Shown: positions 18,230 to 29,105 of the stretch, one piece after another
Numbering within the stretch: position 1 is the first letter of the stretch
Layout of the letters: the number at the start of each line of letters is the position of its first letter
DNA from: CAWAVN01 sp963825075
GTDB taxonomy: Bacteria; Planctomycetota; Planctomycetia; Planctomycetales; Planctomycetaceae
Length of the DNA stretch: 64,000 bases
Assembly (NCBI GenBank): GCA_963825075.1
Contig: CAWGRX010000040.1
Coordinates: 52,093 to 116,092 of the forward strand
Direction: 5' to 3'
The notes under the pieces: generated by a model
Database searches by the model: none
Told to the model about the DNA's origin: nothing
The model's input: the letters and a program-made list of their open reading frames with translations, nothing else
Position numbers and translations under genes: made by a program

Positions 18230-19618
18230 ATGAAAGAATTCGACCTGATCGTCATCGGAGCGGGGCCGGGGGGTTATGTGGCGGCGATTCGCGCGGCTCA
18301 ACTGGGAATGCGGGTCGCTTGCGTGGACAAAAACCGAGAACTCGGCGGCACCTGCCTGCGGGTGGGCTGCATTCCCAGCAAGGCTCTTTTGGAATCCAGC
18401 GAACTTTTCGCCCAAGCGCAAGACTCGCTCAAAGAGCACGGCATCGAAGCGGGGGACGTGCGGCTCGATCTGGCGAAGATGCTCAAACGCAAAGACCGCG
18501 TCGTGGAAGCCTTGACCAAAGGCGTCGCCGGCCTGTTTCGGCAGCACGAAATTGAACATGTTCTGGGCGTCGGCCGATTGCAGCCAAACCAACGAGTGCT
18601 TGTTGAATCGGACGAAGGAGGCGAAACGGAGCTTCAAGGAAAGCGCATCCTCATCGCCACCGGCAGCCGACCTCAGGTGCTCAAAGGCGTCGAAGTTGAC
18701 GGCAAACTTATCGGCACCAGCACCGAAGCCCTCAGTTACGAGGAAGTCCCCAAGCATCTGGTGGTTATTGGAGCGGGCTACATCGGATTGGAAATGGGCG
18801 CGGTGTGGAGCAGGCTGGGATCGAAGGTCACGATCCTGGAGTATCTCGACCGGATCCTGTCCGGCACCGATGCCGAGATCACCGCCGAGGCCCAGAAGAT
18901 TTTCAAAAAGCAAGGCTTGGATTTTCGCCTCAGCAGCCAGGTGACAGGGGTCACCACGAAGAAGCAAAAATGCCGAGTCGAATGCGAGAACGCGGAGCCG
19001 ATCGAATGCGATCGCGTCCTCGTGGCCGCCGGCCGCGCTCCGAACACCCAAGGCTTGGATCTGGAGGCCGTCGGCTTGGAGACGGACAAGAAGGGTTTCA
19101 TTTCGGTGGATGAAGATTTCCAGACCGCCGCCCGCAACGTGTATGCGATCGGGGATGTCATCGGCGGGCCGCTTTTCGCGCATAAAGCCGAGGACGAGGG
19201 CGTGGCCTGCGTGGAAAAGATCGCGGGCGGATTCGGGCACGTCAATTATCAAGCGATTCCCAGCATCGTTTACACGCATCCCGAAATCGCCGCCGTCGGA
19301 CGAACGGAAGAAGATCTCCAACAAGAGAGCATCGATTACCGCAGTGGAAAATTTCCCTTCCGCGCCAACGGCCGGGCGCGGGCGCTGGCCCAAACGGACG
19401 GCTTCGTCAAAATCCTCGCCGACGCCAAGACGGATCGAATTTTGGGTGTGCACATCTTGGGACCGCGGGCGGGCGACCTGATCGCCGAGGCCGCCGTCGC
19501 CATTGAATTTGGCGCGAGCAGCGAAGACATCGCCCGCAGCTCTCATGCTCATCCCACGCTTTCCGAGGTTCTCCGCGAAGCCGCCTTGGACGTGGATGAC
19601 CGCGCGATTCATAAGTAG
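18230..19618 (+). CDS. lpdA: Dihydrolipoyl dehydrogenase (E3)
   Basis: E3 re-oxidises the E2 dihydrolipoyl arm using FAD and NAD+. The 462-residue product has the N-terminal FAD motif GAGPGG (residues 10-15), the redox-active disulphide C42-C47 (GGTCLRVGCIPSK), a second dinucleotide motif GAGYIGLE for NAD, the FAD-closing motif NVYAIGDVIGGPLFAHKA, and the dimer-interface catalytic dyad in HAHPTLSEV. It lies 91 bp after sucB on the same strand. With its own E3 the operon would be self-sufficient; the same E3 may also serve pyruvate dehydrogenase. Confidence 0.95.
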   Translation: MKEFDLIVIGAGPGGYVAAIRAAQLGMRVACVDKNRELGGTCLRVGCIPSKALLESSELFAQAQDSLKEHGIEAGDVRLDLAKMLKRKDRVVEALTKGVAGLFRQHEIEHVLGVGRLQPNQRVLVESDEGGETELQGKRILIATGSRPQVLKGVEVDGKLIGTSTEALSYEEVPKHLVVIGAGYIGLEMGAVWSRLGSKVTILEYLDRILSGTDAEITAEAQKIFKKQGLDFRLSSQVTGVTTKKQKCRVECENAEPIECDRVLVAAGRAPNTQGLDLEAVGLETDKKGFISVDEDFQTAARNVYAIGDVIGGPLFAHKAEDEGVACVEKIAGGFGHVNYQAIPSIVYTHPEIAAVGRTEEDLQQESIDYRSGKFPFRANGRARALAQTDGFVKILADAKTDRILGVHILGPRAGDLIAEAAVAIEFGASSEDIARSSHAHPTLSEVLREAALDVDDRAIHK

Positions 19619-19639
19619 GGAACGGCGACTTTCGCGAAT

Positions 19640-20962
19640 TTACTCCCCGATGCAGTAGAGAAATTCTTGCCGGGAACTGCCGTGGCCTTTGGCGATGCGC
19701 TGGTAGATCCGGCCGGCGACGATGGCGGGCGTGGCGAAGGCCTCGTTGCCTAATTCATTCTCCGCGATGAGATGGAACTCCTCGCGGGTCGCCTCCACCA
19801 CGAAACACGTCCCGGCTTCGTTCACAATGTAGATCCGCCCGTCCGCAAGAACCGGCGAAGCGCTGATGTCTGCGCCCGGCAATCGGCCTTGCCAAAGTTT
19901 CTTGCCGGTGAATACGTCCAGAGCCGTCATCCGGCCGTTGTCGTGGACTTGAAACAACGTTCCTTCGCTCGCCAAGAGCGACGGCACGTAGGATTTCTGC
20001 TTCGTCCGCCACAGGACTTCCGGCTTTCGTCCCGACAGCCGGATCGAGAGCGTCTCGCTGCCCGGATACCCGCCGCTGGCCAATACGCAGTCTCCCCAAG
20101 CGGCCATTGTGCCGGCGACGGATTTGGTCGTGCCGGGGACTCGCCACAGTTCCTCGCCGTTTTCCGGATTGTAGCCGGCCACGATCTCCGCCCCGGCGAT
20201 TACGATCTGATCTTCCCCCCCCACGTCGGTCACCAAGGGAGACGCATAAGTCGCCTCGGCCGGCCGGTTTTTCCGCCAAACGATGTCGCCGGTCTTCCGA
20301 TGCAAAGCCGCGAGAAAGCCGCCGTCGTCGTGGTCGGCGGCGATAATCACAAACGAATCGTAAATCGCAGGCGAAGGATTGTAGCCAAACTTCGGTGAAA
20401 ACCGCCCGGCGTTCGTTTGCCAAAGCTTGTGGCCTTCAAAATCCAAAGCCGTCACCCACACCGATCCGTCGTTCAAGAAGGTGGCGAACACCCGCTCCCC
20501 GTCCGTGGCGGGCGTGCTGGATGCGTGCGAGACTTTGTGCCGGCTTAACGGCTCCTGACCGCCTTTGTGGACCACCGTTTGCCAAAGCTCTTTGCCCGTG
20601 TCCCTTTGATAGCACACCACCGATTGGGTTTCGGCGGATTCATCGGCGGTGGCCAGGAAAATCCGGCCGCGGGAAATCACGGGCGACGCATGCCCGCGGC
20701 CCGGGACCTCGGCTTTCCAAAGGATGCGATTCGATTCGTCCCACTCGGTCGGCACGCCGGTCGTGTAGGTCACATTGTCGCGGTTCGGCCCCCGCCACCA
20801 CGGCCAATCGTCGTCGGAGATCTCGACGCCGGGCAGTTTATCGATCCCGGAGGGATCCACAGAGATTTCCTCCTCGGGGTTCGGCCGGGAACATCCACCG
20901 ACGATGACCGCCAGCGCCGAAAGCCCGATCGCGACGATATTAATCCGCCAAATCCCAGACAT
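19640..20962 (-). CDS. PQQ-like beta-propeller lipoprotein
   Basis: A 440-residue exported protein. The N-terminus has a lipoprotein signal with lipobox VGGC (cysteine at about residue 24). The rest is built of repeated blades of the PQQ/quinoprotein-like type: ILWKAEVPGRGHASPVISRG, then WQTVVHKGG, LWQTNAGRFSP, IVWRKN, LWRVPG and LWQGRLPG, each about 40-60 residues apart. No calcium/PQQ active-site set is seen, so it is a structural propeller rather than a dehydrogenase. Proteins of this type are abundant in planctomycetes and mostly unassigned. It is convergent with lpdA and divergent from the sugar-binding gene. Confidence 0.85.
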   Translation of the reverse strand: MSGIWRINIVAIGLSALAVIVGGCSRPNPEEEISVDPSGIDKLPGVEISDDDWPWWRGPNRDNVTYTTGVPTEWDESNRILWKAEVPGRGHASPVISRGRIFLATADESAETQSVVCYQRDTGKELWQTVVHKGGQEPLSRHKVSHASSTPATDGERVFATFLNDGSVWVTALDFEGHKLWQTNAGRFSPKFGYNPSPAIYDSFVIIAADHDDGGFLAALHRKTGDIVWRKNRPAEATYASPLVTDVGGEDQIVIAGAEIVAGYNPENGEELWRVPGTTKSVAGTMAAWGDCVLASGGYPGSETLSIRLSGRKPEVLWRTKQKSYVPSLLASEGTLFQVHDNGRMTALDVFTGKKLWQGRLPGADISASPVLADGRIYIVNEAGTCFVVEATREEFHLIAENELGNEAFATPAIVAGRIYQRIAKGHGSSRQEFLYCIGE

Positions 20963-21186
20963 TATGTTATTCCTCTCATTGTCTGCCTGCTGCCGCGAAA
21001 CATTTGCGCGGATTGCGATTGAGGCTCAATCATAGGAGCCGCCCGGCACCGGAGCAATCGCAGGCTTGGATGGGAATTGCCCGGCTGATAGGATGACGGT
21101 TCGGATGTTGTTCACACCCTGCAAGCATCCGTCCCAAACTTTCCTATCCTCCTCGTTTTCACCCCAGACATTGGAGCGAAGCGACT

Positions 21187-22170
21187 ATGCGCTCGAACGC
21201 GATTCGGTGCCTGTTGGCATCGGTGGTGCTTTTATTCCTCGCGGCCGGTTGCCAGAAGGCTGCCGATACCGGCAAGCTGCGGATCGCCGTGATCCCCAAA
21301 GGCACGACCCACGAGTTTTGGAAGTCCGTGCATTACGGTGCCGAGAAAGCCGCCAAGGAACTCGGCGACGTGGAAATCCTCTGGAAAGGCCCGCTCGAAG
21401 AAGACGACCACCAGGGACAAATTGGCGTGGTGCGGGACTTCATCACCAAGCAAGTCGATGGCATCTGCCTCGCCCCGCTCGATTCCTCCGCGCTCATCAG
21501 CCTCGTCGAGGAATCCGTCGAGGAAAACATCCCCGTGGTGATTTACGACAGCGGCCTCAATGATGAAAGCAAAATCGTCTCCTACGTCGCCACCGACAAC
21601 TACCACGGCGGCCAAATCGCGGCCCGCAGGCTCGTCGAAGCGATGGGCGGCAAAGGCGATGTGATCCTGCTCCGCTACGACCAAGGCAGCGAAAGCACCG
21701 AGCAGCGCGAAGAAGGTTTTCTGGACACGCTCAAAAAAGAGTTCCCCAAAGTCAACATTCTCTCCGACAACCAATACGCCGGCACCACGCCCAAATCGTC
21801 CCAGGAAAAGGCGATGCAAATCCTCGGCCAATACAAGGACCAGGTGGACGGCATCTTCGCCGTCTGCGAACCCAACGCCGCGGGCGTGCTGTTGGCCCTT
21901 CAGGAACTCGAACTCACGGGCAAAGTCAAATTCGTCGCGTTCGATCCGAATGCCGATCTCGTGGGTGGCCTGGAATCGGACAAGGTGCAAGGCATCGTGC
22001 TCCAGGATCCGGTCAAAATGGGCTATGAAGCCGTGATGGCGATGCACAAAAAACTCAAAGGCGAACAGGTCAAAAAGCGAATCGTCACCGGCGAGTACGT
22101 CGCCACGCCGGAAAACCGCAAAACCGAAGAAATGTCCCGCCTGCTCCACCCGCCCAAGTTCGGCGAGTAG
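21187..22170 (+). CDS. Sugar ABC transporter substrate-binding lipoprotein (RbsB-like)
   Basis: A 327-residue periplasmic-binding-protein-fold lipoprotein. Residues 8-21 form the signal, ending in lipobox LAAGC. It then shows the class-B sugar-binding pattern: IAVIPKGTTHEFWKSVHYGA, VDGICLAPLDSSALISLVEE, IPVVIYDSGLND, VSYVATDNYHGGQIAAR, and VDGIFAVCEPNAAGVLLALQ. These belong to the ribose/xylose/autoinducer group (peripla_BP_4). The ligand is not predictable. The ATPase gene follows after 3 bp, so both are one transcript. No permease gene follows. Confidence 0.92.
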   Translation: MRSNAIRCLLASVVLLFLAAGCQKAADTGKLRIAVIPKGTTHEFWKSVHYGAEKAAKELGDVEILWKGPLEEDDHQGQIGVVRDFITKQVDGICLAPLDSSALISLVEESVEENIPVVIYDSGLNDESKIVSYVATDNYHGGQIAARRLVEAMGGKGDVILLRYDQGSESTEQREEGFLDTLKKEFPKVNILSDNQYAGTTPKSSQEKAMQILGQYKDQVDGIFAVCEPNAAGVLLALQELELTGKVKFVAFDPNADLVGGLESDKVQGIVLQDPVKMGYEAVMAMHKKLKGEQVKKRIVTGEYVATPENRKTEEMSRLLHPPKFGE

Positions 22171-22173
22171 TCC

Positions 22174-23661
22174 ATGGCCGCACCGTTATTGAAAATGGAG
22201 GACATCCAAAAGCGCTTTGGAGCGACGCGGGCGCTTCGCGGGGTTTCGCTGGAGGTCCGCGCGGGGCAAGTGCTGGCGCTCATTGGCGAAAACGGGGCCG
22301 GCAAGAGCACGCTGATGAAAGTTTTGAGCGGGGCCCATGCTCCCGATGCCGGGCGAATGGAATTGGCCGGCAAACTCTATGCTCCCGCCGGTCCGCACGC
22401 GGCTCGAGAGGCCGGGGTGGGGATGATCTATCAGGAACTCAACCTCGCCCCCGACCTGAGCGTGGAAGACAACATCATGCTCGGCCAGGAGCGGTCGCGG
22501 TTCGGGCTGTTGAACCGCCGGGACCAACGCCGAAAGGTCCACGAGGCGCTCGACCTGTTGGGGCATCCCGACCTCAAGCCCCAAGCCCTCGTCCGCGGCC
22601 TGTCGGTCGGCGTGCAGCAACTTGTCGAAATCGCCCGCGTGTTGGCGAGCGAATCCCAAGTCATCGTGTTCGACGAACCGACCAGTTCCCTCACCCAGCA
22701 GGATGCGGCCCATCTGTTCGAAGTGATCCGCAAACTGAAAGCCGCCGGGATGGGCGTGATCTACATCAGCCATTTTCTGGAGGAAATCCGCGAAGTCGGC
22801 GACCGCTTTGTGGTGCTGCGGGACGGCGAATCCGTCGGCAGCGGACTTTTGGAAAAGACGACCGAAGCGGAAATCGTCTCGCTGATGGTCGGCCGGACCG
22901 TGGAAGAACTCTTCCCGCAAGTCCCGCATCAGCCGGGGGACGTTTTGCTGAGGGTCGAAAACCTCAGCGGGCACCCGATCCCGCGAGAAGTGAACCTGGA
23001 AGTCCGCCGGGGCGAGATTCTGGGAATTTCGGGTCTGGTCGGTGCGGGGCGGACGGAACTTTTAAGGTGTTTGTTCGGCCTCGATGCCGTGAAACAGGGC
23101 CGGGTCAAAATTGCCCAGTTCTCTCCGCGGGCTAATCCCAAATCGCGAATCGAAGCCGGGCTGGGTTTGGTCTCCGAAGACCGCAAAGGCGAAGGCTTGG
23201 CCCAATCGCGGTCGCTGGCGGACAACCTCACCTATAGCAAACTGAACCGCTACAGTCGGGCCGGTTGGCTGAACCTCGGCAAACGCCGGCGGCAAGTCGC
23301 CCGCTGGCTCGACCGACTTCACGTCAAATACCATTCGCAGGAGCAGTCGATCCAGGAACTCTCCGGCGGCAATCAGCAAAAGGTTGCCATTGCCCGCGTG
23401 ATGCACCAGGACGCCGACGTGCTGCTCCTCGATGAACCGACCCGAGGCATCGACGTGGGCACGAAGTCCGAAATCTATCGGCTGATGGGCGAGCTCGCGG
23501 CGGAGGGCAAAGCGATCATTTTCGTGAGTTCCTATCTGACGGAACTGCTCGCCATTTGCGACCGCGTCGCCGTCATGGCCCGCGGCCGACTCCGCGCGGT
23601 GAAGCCCGCGGCCGAATGGACCGAAGAAGCCGTAATGAGCCTGGCTATTACCACGGATTAG
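22174..23661 (+). CDS. Sugar ABC transporter ATP-binding protein (RbsA/MglA-like, two NBDs)
   Basis: A 495-residue protein with two fused nucleotide-binding domains. NBD1 has Walker A GENGAGKS at residues 38-45, signature LSVGVQQLVEIAR and Walker B VIVFDEPTSSL. NBD2 has the usual degenerate Walker A GLVGAGRTELLR, signature LSGGNQQKVAIAR and Walker B VLLLDEPTRG. This tandem layout is specific to the ribose/galactose-type importers. It lies 3 bp after the binding protein. The normal third gene (an RbsC permease) is absent: the next gene is rpoD on the other strand. Confidence 0.94.
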   Translation: MAAPLLKMEDIQKRFGATRALRGVSLEVRAGQVLALIGENGAGKSTLMKVLSGAHAPDAGRMELAGKLYAPAGPHAAREAGVGMIYQELNLAPDLSVEDNIMLGQERSRFGLLNRRDQRRKVHEALDLLGHPDLKPQALVRGLSVGVQQLVEIARVLASESQVIVFDEPTSSLTQQDAAHLFEVIRKLKAAGMGVIYISHFLEEIREVGDRFVVLRDGESVGSGLLEKTTEAEIVSLMVGRTVEELFPQVPHQPGDVLLRVENLSGHPIPREVNLEVRRGEILGISGLVGAGRTELLRCLFGLDAVKQGRVKIAQFSPRANPKSRIEAGLGLVSEDRKGEGLAQSRSLADNLTYSKLNRYSRAGWLNLGKRRRQVARWLDRLHVKYHSQEQSIQELSGGNQQKVAIARVMHQDADVLLLDEPTRGIDVGTKSEIYRLMGELAAEGKAIIFVSSYLTELLAICDRVAVMARGRLRAVKPAAEWTEEAVMSLAITTD

Positions 23662-23677
23662 AGCCGGCGATGCGGTC

Positions 23678-23706
23678 AAAAAAAACGCCGGTCCGAAGAC
23701 CGGCGT
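23678..23706 (-). terminator. Rho-independent terminator of rpoD
   Basis: Read on the minus strand: stem ACGCCGGTC, tetraloop TTCG, stem GACCGGCGT, followed by an eight-T tract. This is a textbook UUCG-capped terminator, 25 bp beyond the rpoD stop. It also shields rpoD from the converging ABC ATPase gene. Confidence 0.9.
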
Positions 23707-23730
23707 GCTTTGATTCGGTTCCGCTTCAAG

Positions 23731-25377
<1,647 letters not shown>

Positions 25378-25385
25378 TCTCAAAA

Positions 25386-25391
25386 CCTCCC
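25386..25391 (-). promoter_or_regulatory. Ribosome-binding site that fixes the rpoD GTG start
   Basis: GGGAGG on the minus strand, 8 bases before the GTG at 25377. It favours this start over the in-frame ATG at 25413. Confidence 0.75.
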
Positions 25392-25646
25392 AAAGTCGGT
25401 TTAAGTCTCGCACGCGGCCGTTAGTGGAAATTGACCGTTTTCGCCTGGGCGTTTCACCCTAGATTGAAAAAATGCCAATTCTTCCTCAAAAAAACGAACG
25501 GCCCAAGCCCGGTCTCCCACCGGACCACGTGGAGAGGAATCAGGAATTCGCCCGCTTGGCGTGAAACTTCTGCGCTTCTAACAAATAGTGGAGGTGCTCT
25601 TTTTTGAGCTCCCCCGCTGACGGCGGGCCGTCCGTGGCAGAAGGTT

Positions 25647-27497
25647 TTAAATTGAATTTGAATTTAAATCCCCCTGGTGAGGCGATGAGCTTTGCACCAG
25701 GGTGCCCTTCAGCGATTCAAACTTCTGCCGCTCCCCCAGGAGATGCAAACGCCGAACCACTTCCTCCAAATATCCCATCGAACCCTCCGCCCCCGCCGCG
25801 GTTCTGTCGGCAGTGAGCTTTGGGCCGATTTTTTTCTCTTTGGCGAAATCATCAATTCGCATCAATGTCTGCTTGAACGTCGGCTCTTCCAGCTCCGCCA
25901 TCAGCTTGTCGAACGCCGGCGTCTCACCGCGTTCCCACAAGTCATAAGCCAACTGGAGGAGCGTTCTGAGCACCGGGTTTCGGAGCTGCCCCGGACTCAC
26001 CCGAACCTGCAAGGTCTGGACCAGCGCGGGATCCGTCACCAGAATCTCCAGCACCTCCGCTTCCACGGCATCGGCGGGATTTTTGATGTCGAACGACCGC
26101 GCCGCCGGCTCGGTTTGAGTGGTGGAACCCGTTTTACCCGCAGCATTTACGCCGCGTTTTCGCAGGTCGTTCAACTGCCTGCGGACGCCCCGCTCATCGA
26201 TCAATAATCTCCCCGACAAGCGGCTGATAAGCACCGTTTCCCGCGGCGTGCCGGCAAAATTGGGGATGCTTGCAATCGAAGTCAGCATGTCATCCAGCAC
26301 CCGCTGCCGGGCATCGACGGAATCCACGCCGAAGTTCTTCACCGCCAATTGGAATTTGCGGTCCCAGGCCTCGACCGCCCCGTCCACCAAGCCTTGAAAC
26401 TTCTCCAAGCCGAACTGGTTCAGATAATCCGCCGGGTCCAAGCCCTCGGGCAAGGTGAGGATTCTGAGATCGACTTCCTGAGCCAAAAACTTGTCGATCG
26501 CCCGGGCCGCCGCTTTCTGGCCCGCGGTGTCGCCATCGAAAACCAGCACCACTTTGCGGGCAAAACGTTTCAAAAAGCCCACATGCGTTTCCGTGAGCGC
26601 GGTGCCCAGCGTGGCGACGGCATTCGTCAGCCCGTGCTGATGGGCCAAAATCACATCGGTGTTGCCTTCCATCACCACGACCGTTTCCGTCTGGCGGATC
26701 GTGTCGCGGGCTTGTTCAAATCCGTAAACCAATCGGCTTTTTGTGAATAACTCGCTTTCGGGGCTGTTTAAGTATTTGGGATCCTGCCGCTCCGAATCCG
26801 GCAGCACGCGTGCCCCAAACGCCACAGGCCGGCCGCGGACGTCGCGAATCGGAAACATCAGCCGGCCCACGAAGTCGTCGTAATACCCGCCGGTCTGCCG
26901 TTCCCGCACCAGCCGGGCTTGAAACAGTTCCTGCTCGGAATACCGGAGATGCCGAGCCTGATCCAACAGCCACGTCCAATGGTCCGGATGAAACCCCAAC
27001 CGAAAACTTTTGATCGAGTCCCGCGTGATGCCCCGGCTCTCAAGGTACTGTCTCGCTCGCTCGCCCACCGGCTCGGCGACGAGGCATTGGTGCATCCGCT
27101 GCTCGGCCCAGGCCAAAATTTCCAAAAGCCTGGCCTGGCGGTTTTTTTCTTCCGGCCGTTTCGCGCCATAGCCCTTGGGCATCGGGATGTTCGCCCGCTC
27201 GGCGAGTTGTTCGAGGGCCTCGCGAAAGCCGAGCTTGTCCATCTTCATCACGAACGAAAAACAATCCCCGCCTTCGTCGCAGACCCAGCAGCGATAAGCC
27301 TGCCGGTCGGGATACACGTGGAAGGAGGGGTTATGATCGTCGTGGAACGGGCAGAGGCCGACGTAATCGTGCGGGCCTCTGGGCGAGAGCGCCACCGCTT
27401 CGCTGACCAGAGCCACAAGATCCGTCCGGGAACGGACCTGCTCTTTGAAGTCGGCGGGAAAAGTTGAGGAAGTTCCAAAGCCCGAGGCCACCAGCAT
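25647..27497 (-). CDS. dnaG: DNA primase
   Basis: DnaG makes RNA primers for replication. In the 616-residue product the N-terminal CHC2 zinc finger is clear (C49, H52, C70, C73: CPFHDDHNPSFHVYP, then CWVCDEGGDCF). It is followed by the primase core and the TOPRIM domain (VVVMEGNTDVILAHQHG; VFDGDTAGQKAAARA) and a C-terminal helicase-interaction region. The start is ambiguous: GGGAG abuts the ATG at 27497, so the GTG two codons on (27491) may be used. The C-terminus may also be disturbed: a different frame downstream reads protein-like (GELKKEHLHYLLEAQKFHAK) to a stop at 25540 with no start of its own, which would fit a frameshifted DnaG tail. rpoD follows. Confidence 0.94.
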   Translation of the reverse strand: MLVASGFGTSSTFPADFKEQVRSRTDLVALVSEAVALSPRGPHDYVGLCPFHDDHNPSFHVYPDRQAYRCWVCDEGGDCFSFVMKMDKLGFREALEQLAERANIPMPKGYGAKRPEEKNRQARLLEILAWAEQRMHQCLVAEPVGERARQYLESRGITRDSIKSFRLGFHPDHWTWLLDQARHLRYSEQELFQARLVRERQTGGYYDDFVGRLMFPIRDVRGRPVAFGARVLPDSERQDPKYLNSPESELFTKSRLVYGFEQARDTIRQTETVVVMEGNTDVILAHQHGLTNAVATLGTALTETHVGFLKRFARKVVLVFDGDTAGQKAAARAIDKFLAQEVDLRILTLPEGLDPADYLNQFGLEKFQGLVDGAVEAWDRKFQLAVKNFGVDSVDARQRVLDDMLTSIASIPNFAGTPRETVLISRLSGRLLIDERGVRRQLNDLRKRGVNAAGKTGSTTQTEPAARSFDIKNPADAVEAEVLEILVTDPALVQTLQVRVSPGQLRNPVLRTLLQLAYDLWERGETPAFDKLMAELEEPTFKQTLMRIDDFAKEKKIGPKLTADRTAAGAEGSMGYLEEVVRRLHLLGERQKFESLKGTLVQSSSPHQGDLNSNSI

Positions 27498-28104
27498 CTC
27501 CCAAGGTTTTTTTCAAATGGCGTGGTTTCAGAGCGGCGTGATTTGCTGCAGACGTTCTAGGAAACGGTTTCAACAGGGCCAAAAGGCAAGGTCACGGTTC
27601 CCGCGGTTGTGCTGGTGAGCTTCCGAGGCCGATTTCCTCAAAACGGGCCGGAAAGGATCTCGCGGGGGTGGTCTGTTTTCCCATTGAAAACCATTTGTTC
27701 CTAATGTTTTAATCCTAACAAATGCTCGGACCAGACAAGACAACAAAAGTTCATGTTCGTCAAGTGGCAGGCTTTTCAATCCGGCGGGCGATTCGAGTGC
27801 GTCACACCCAAACTCTACACCCTCCCGGCCGCCCGTCAAAAAATCCGCCCCCAATTTCCGATCCATTTCGGAAGCGCAACCCTAGACTCCAAATAACCTT
27901 AAAGAAACCCGCCACCGGCCAACTCCCCGCCAATCGCCAACGTCCCAGTCAAAACCCCCAACCGGACCTCGTGTGGAAATCCGATGGGGGAATGGCGCGG
28001 AATGGGGCTGGTTGGACAGTTGGTTTTTGGGAATTTCAGAGAAGAGTTTTGGGTGGTAGTGTCCTAATTTGGATTTCCTCCAAAATAATTCGCTCGGACC
28101 GCGC
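27498..28104. other. Gene-free stretch upstream of dnaG
   Basis: About 600 bases between the dnaG start and the terminator of the Panacea operon. It must include the dnaG promoter, which I cannot place. ORFs here are short and unlike proteins. No rpsU gene, which often precedes dnaG in other phyla, is seen. Confidence 0.4.
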
Positions 28105-28139
28105 AAAAAGAAAGCCCCGCGTTCATGGCGGGGCTTTCT
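28105..28139 (-). terminator. Terminator of the Panacea/partner operon
   Basis: A perfect 12-bp stem AGAAAGCCCCGC / GCGGGGCTTTCT with a 7-nt loop, followed on the minus strand by a short T tract. It lies 13 bp beyond the stop of the 84-aa gene and marks the end of that operon. Confidence 0.85.
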
Positions 28140-28151
28140 GCGTAATTCTTT

Positions 28152-28406
28152 TCAGACATCACCATCCTCCATTCGGATGGAAAGCATGTAAACCTTCTCA
28201 TCGTCAAATGTGTAAAATGCGCCCATCGCCTGCCGGAAAATATCTATAAGAGGAATGAACCAGATGTTGGCAACGCGATCCACGCACGTTCCGCTCTCAG
28301 CATCGCGAGCCAAAACCCACTCAATCCCTCTGATGAACTCATCAGCCCTTTCAAAATCCGACTGAACCGCTTTGAGTTGTTCATCGAAATAGATGTTCGT
28401 AAACAA
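28152..28406 (-). CDS. Small protein next to a Panacea antitoxin; candidate toxin
   Basis: An 84-residue protein that I cannot assign. It has an N-terminal helical half (FERADEFIRGIEWVLARD) and a C-terminal half of alternating strands ending FYTFDDEKVYMLSIRMED. That resembles the helix-helix-sheet order of RelE/ParE-type toxins, but no catalytic set is visible. It starts 15 bp after the Panacea gene and shares its terminator, so the two are co-transcribed. Panacea antitoxins (PanA) are known to pair with many unrelated toxins, usually the adjacent gene, so a toxin role is inferred from context. The start is probably TTG at 28406; no in-frame ATG exists, and one frame over an ATG at about 28419 would need an indel. 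Base composition is lower in GC than the flanks, suggesting transfer. Confidence 0.55.
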   Translation of the reverse strand: MFTNIYFDEQLKAVQSDFERADEFIRGIEWVLARDAESGTCVDRVANIWFIPLIDIFRQAMGAFYTFDDEKVYMLSIRMEDGDV

Positions 28407-28421
28407 CGTTACGCATCTTTC

Positions 28422-28993
28422 CTAATCTTTTGAGATTACCTGTTTTGCTGCATCACGAAGAGTTTTTGCGTGTGCGATCTCCCCGAAGGTGGGCTCGCGG
28501 CGTCCAATCAAGGCCACTTCGTACGGTATGTCTTCACCCTCGTCCGCAAGCTCCCAGCCAATGAATTTGTGGGACTCGTTGCTGATTTGCTTCGCGTTCA
28601 TATTTTGAAACTGATCAACCATTGAGTGAATTATATCTACTTGGTTGCCACTAAAAATATCAAGGTTTGCATCCCTCAACGGAATGGGTCTCTTTTGCGT
28701 GAAACTATGATGCGATTTTTCGCGGATGACTATTTCTCCGTGTTCTTCCAATTCGTGCAGCATTGGCCGCATTTGGCGGGCGCTGGGCCGTGAGGGAGTT
28801 TCTGATACTTCTGCCCAGAAATGGGAGTTCCGTGGTACGCAAAATGAACGAAATCAGAATAGAAAAGCAATTTATTCAGTTTCGTCAGGCCAAACGTACT
28901 ATCATCGTTTGACAAGTCTGAAATGTATATGATCATCTCAGAGAACTTATCATTCGTGAATAATCGTTGTCTTCCTGGTTGTTTTTCATTCAT
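28422..28993 (-). pseudogene. Panacea-domain (SocA-like, DUF4065) antitoxin, frameshifted
   Basis: Two adjacent frames together encode one Panacea protein of about 190 aa. The first (from 28993) has GLTKLNKLLFYSDFVHF and GTPISGQKYQKLPHGPAP, the family's KLL-F-D and HGP hallmarks. The second resumes with MRPMLHELEEHGEIVIRE and runs to the stop at 28422 (LRDAAKQVISKD). One base is missing near 28765-28775: HGPAP should lead directly into QMRPML. Panacea is the antitoxin module of PanAT toxin-antitoxin pairs and also occurs in SocA and phage GepA-type proteins. If the shift is real, the pair would have lost its antitoxin while keeping the partner, which would be hard to tolerate for a true toxin; this argues for a sequence error or a harmless partner. 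Confidence 0.8.
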
Positions 28994-29105
28994 GGTAGCA
29001 CCTGCTTAAAAACAAGTGTATAGACTCTTTTTAAGTGAATCAACCACAAAAAATGTAACATACTTATTTTTTCGGCAAAAGTGCTCCAATGAATGATTTC
29101 TTTGC

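Noticed and set aside
18197..19612. 471-codon antisense frame over lpdA
   Set aside because: Shadow of the E3 gene; composition is His/Asp/Gly-rich as expected from complement codons.
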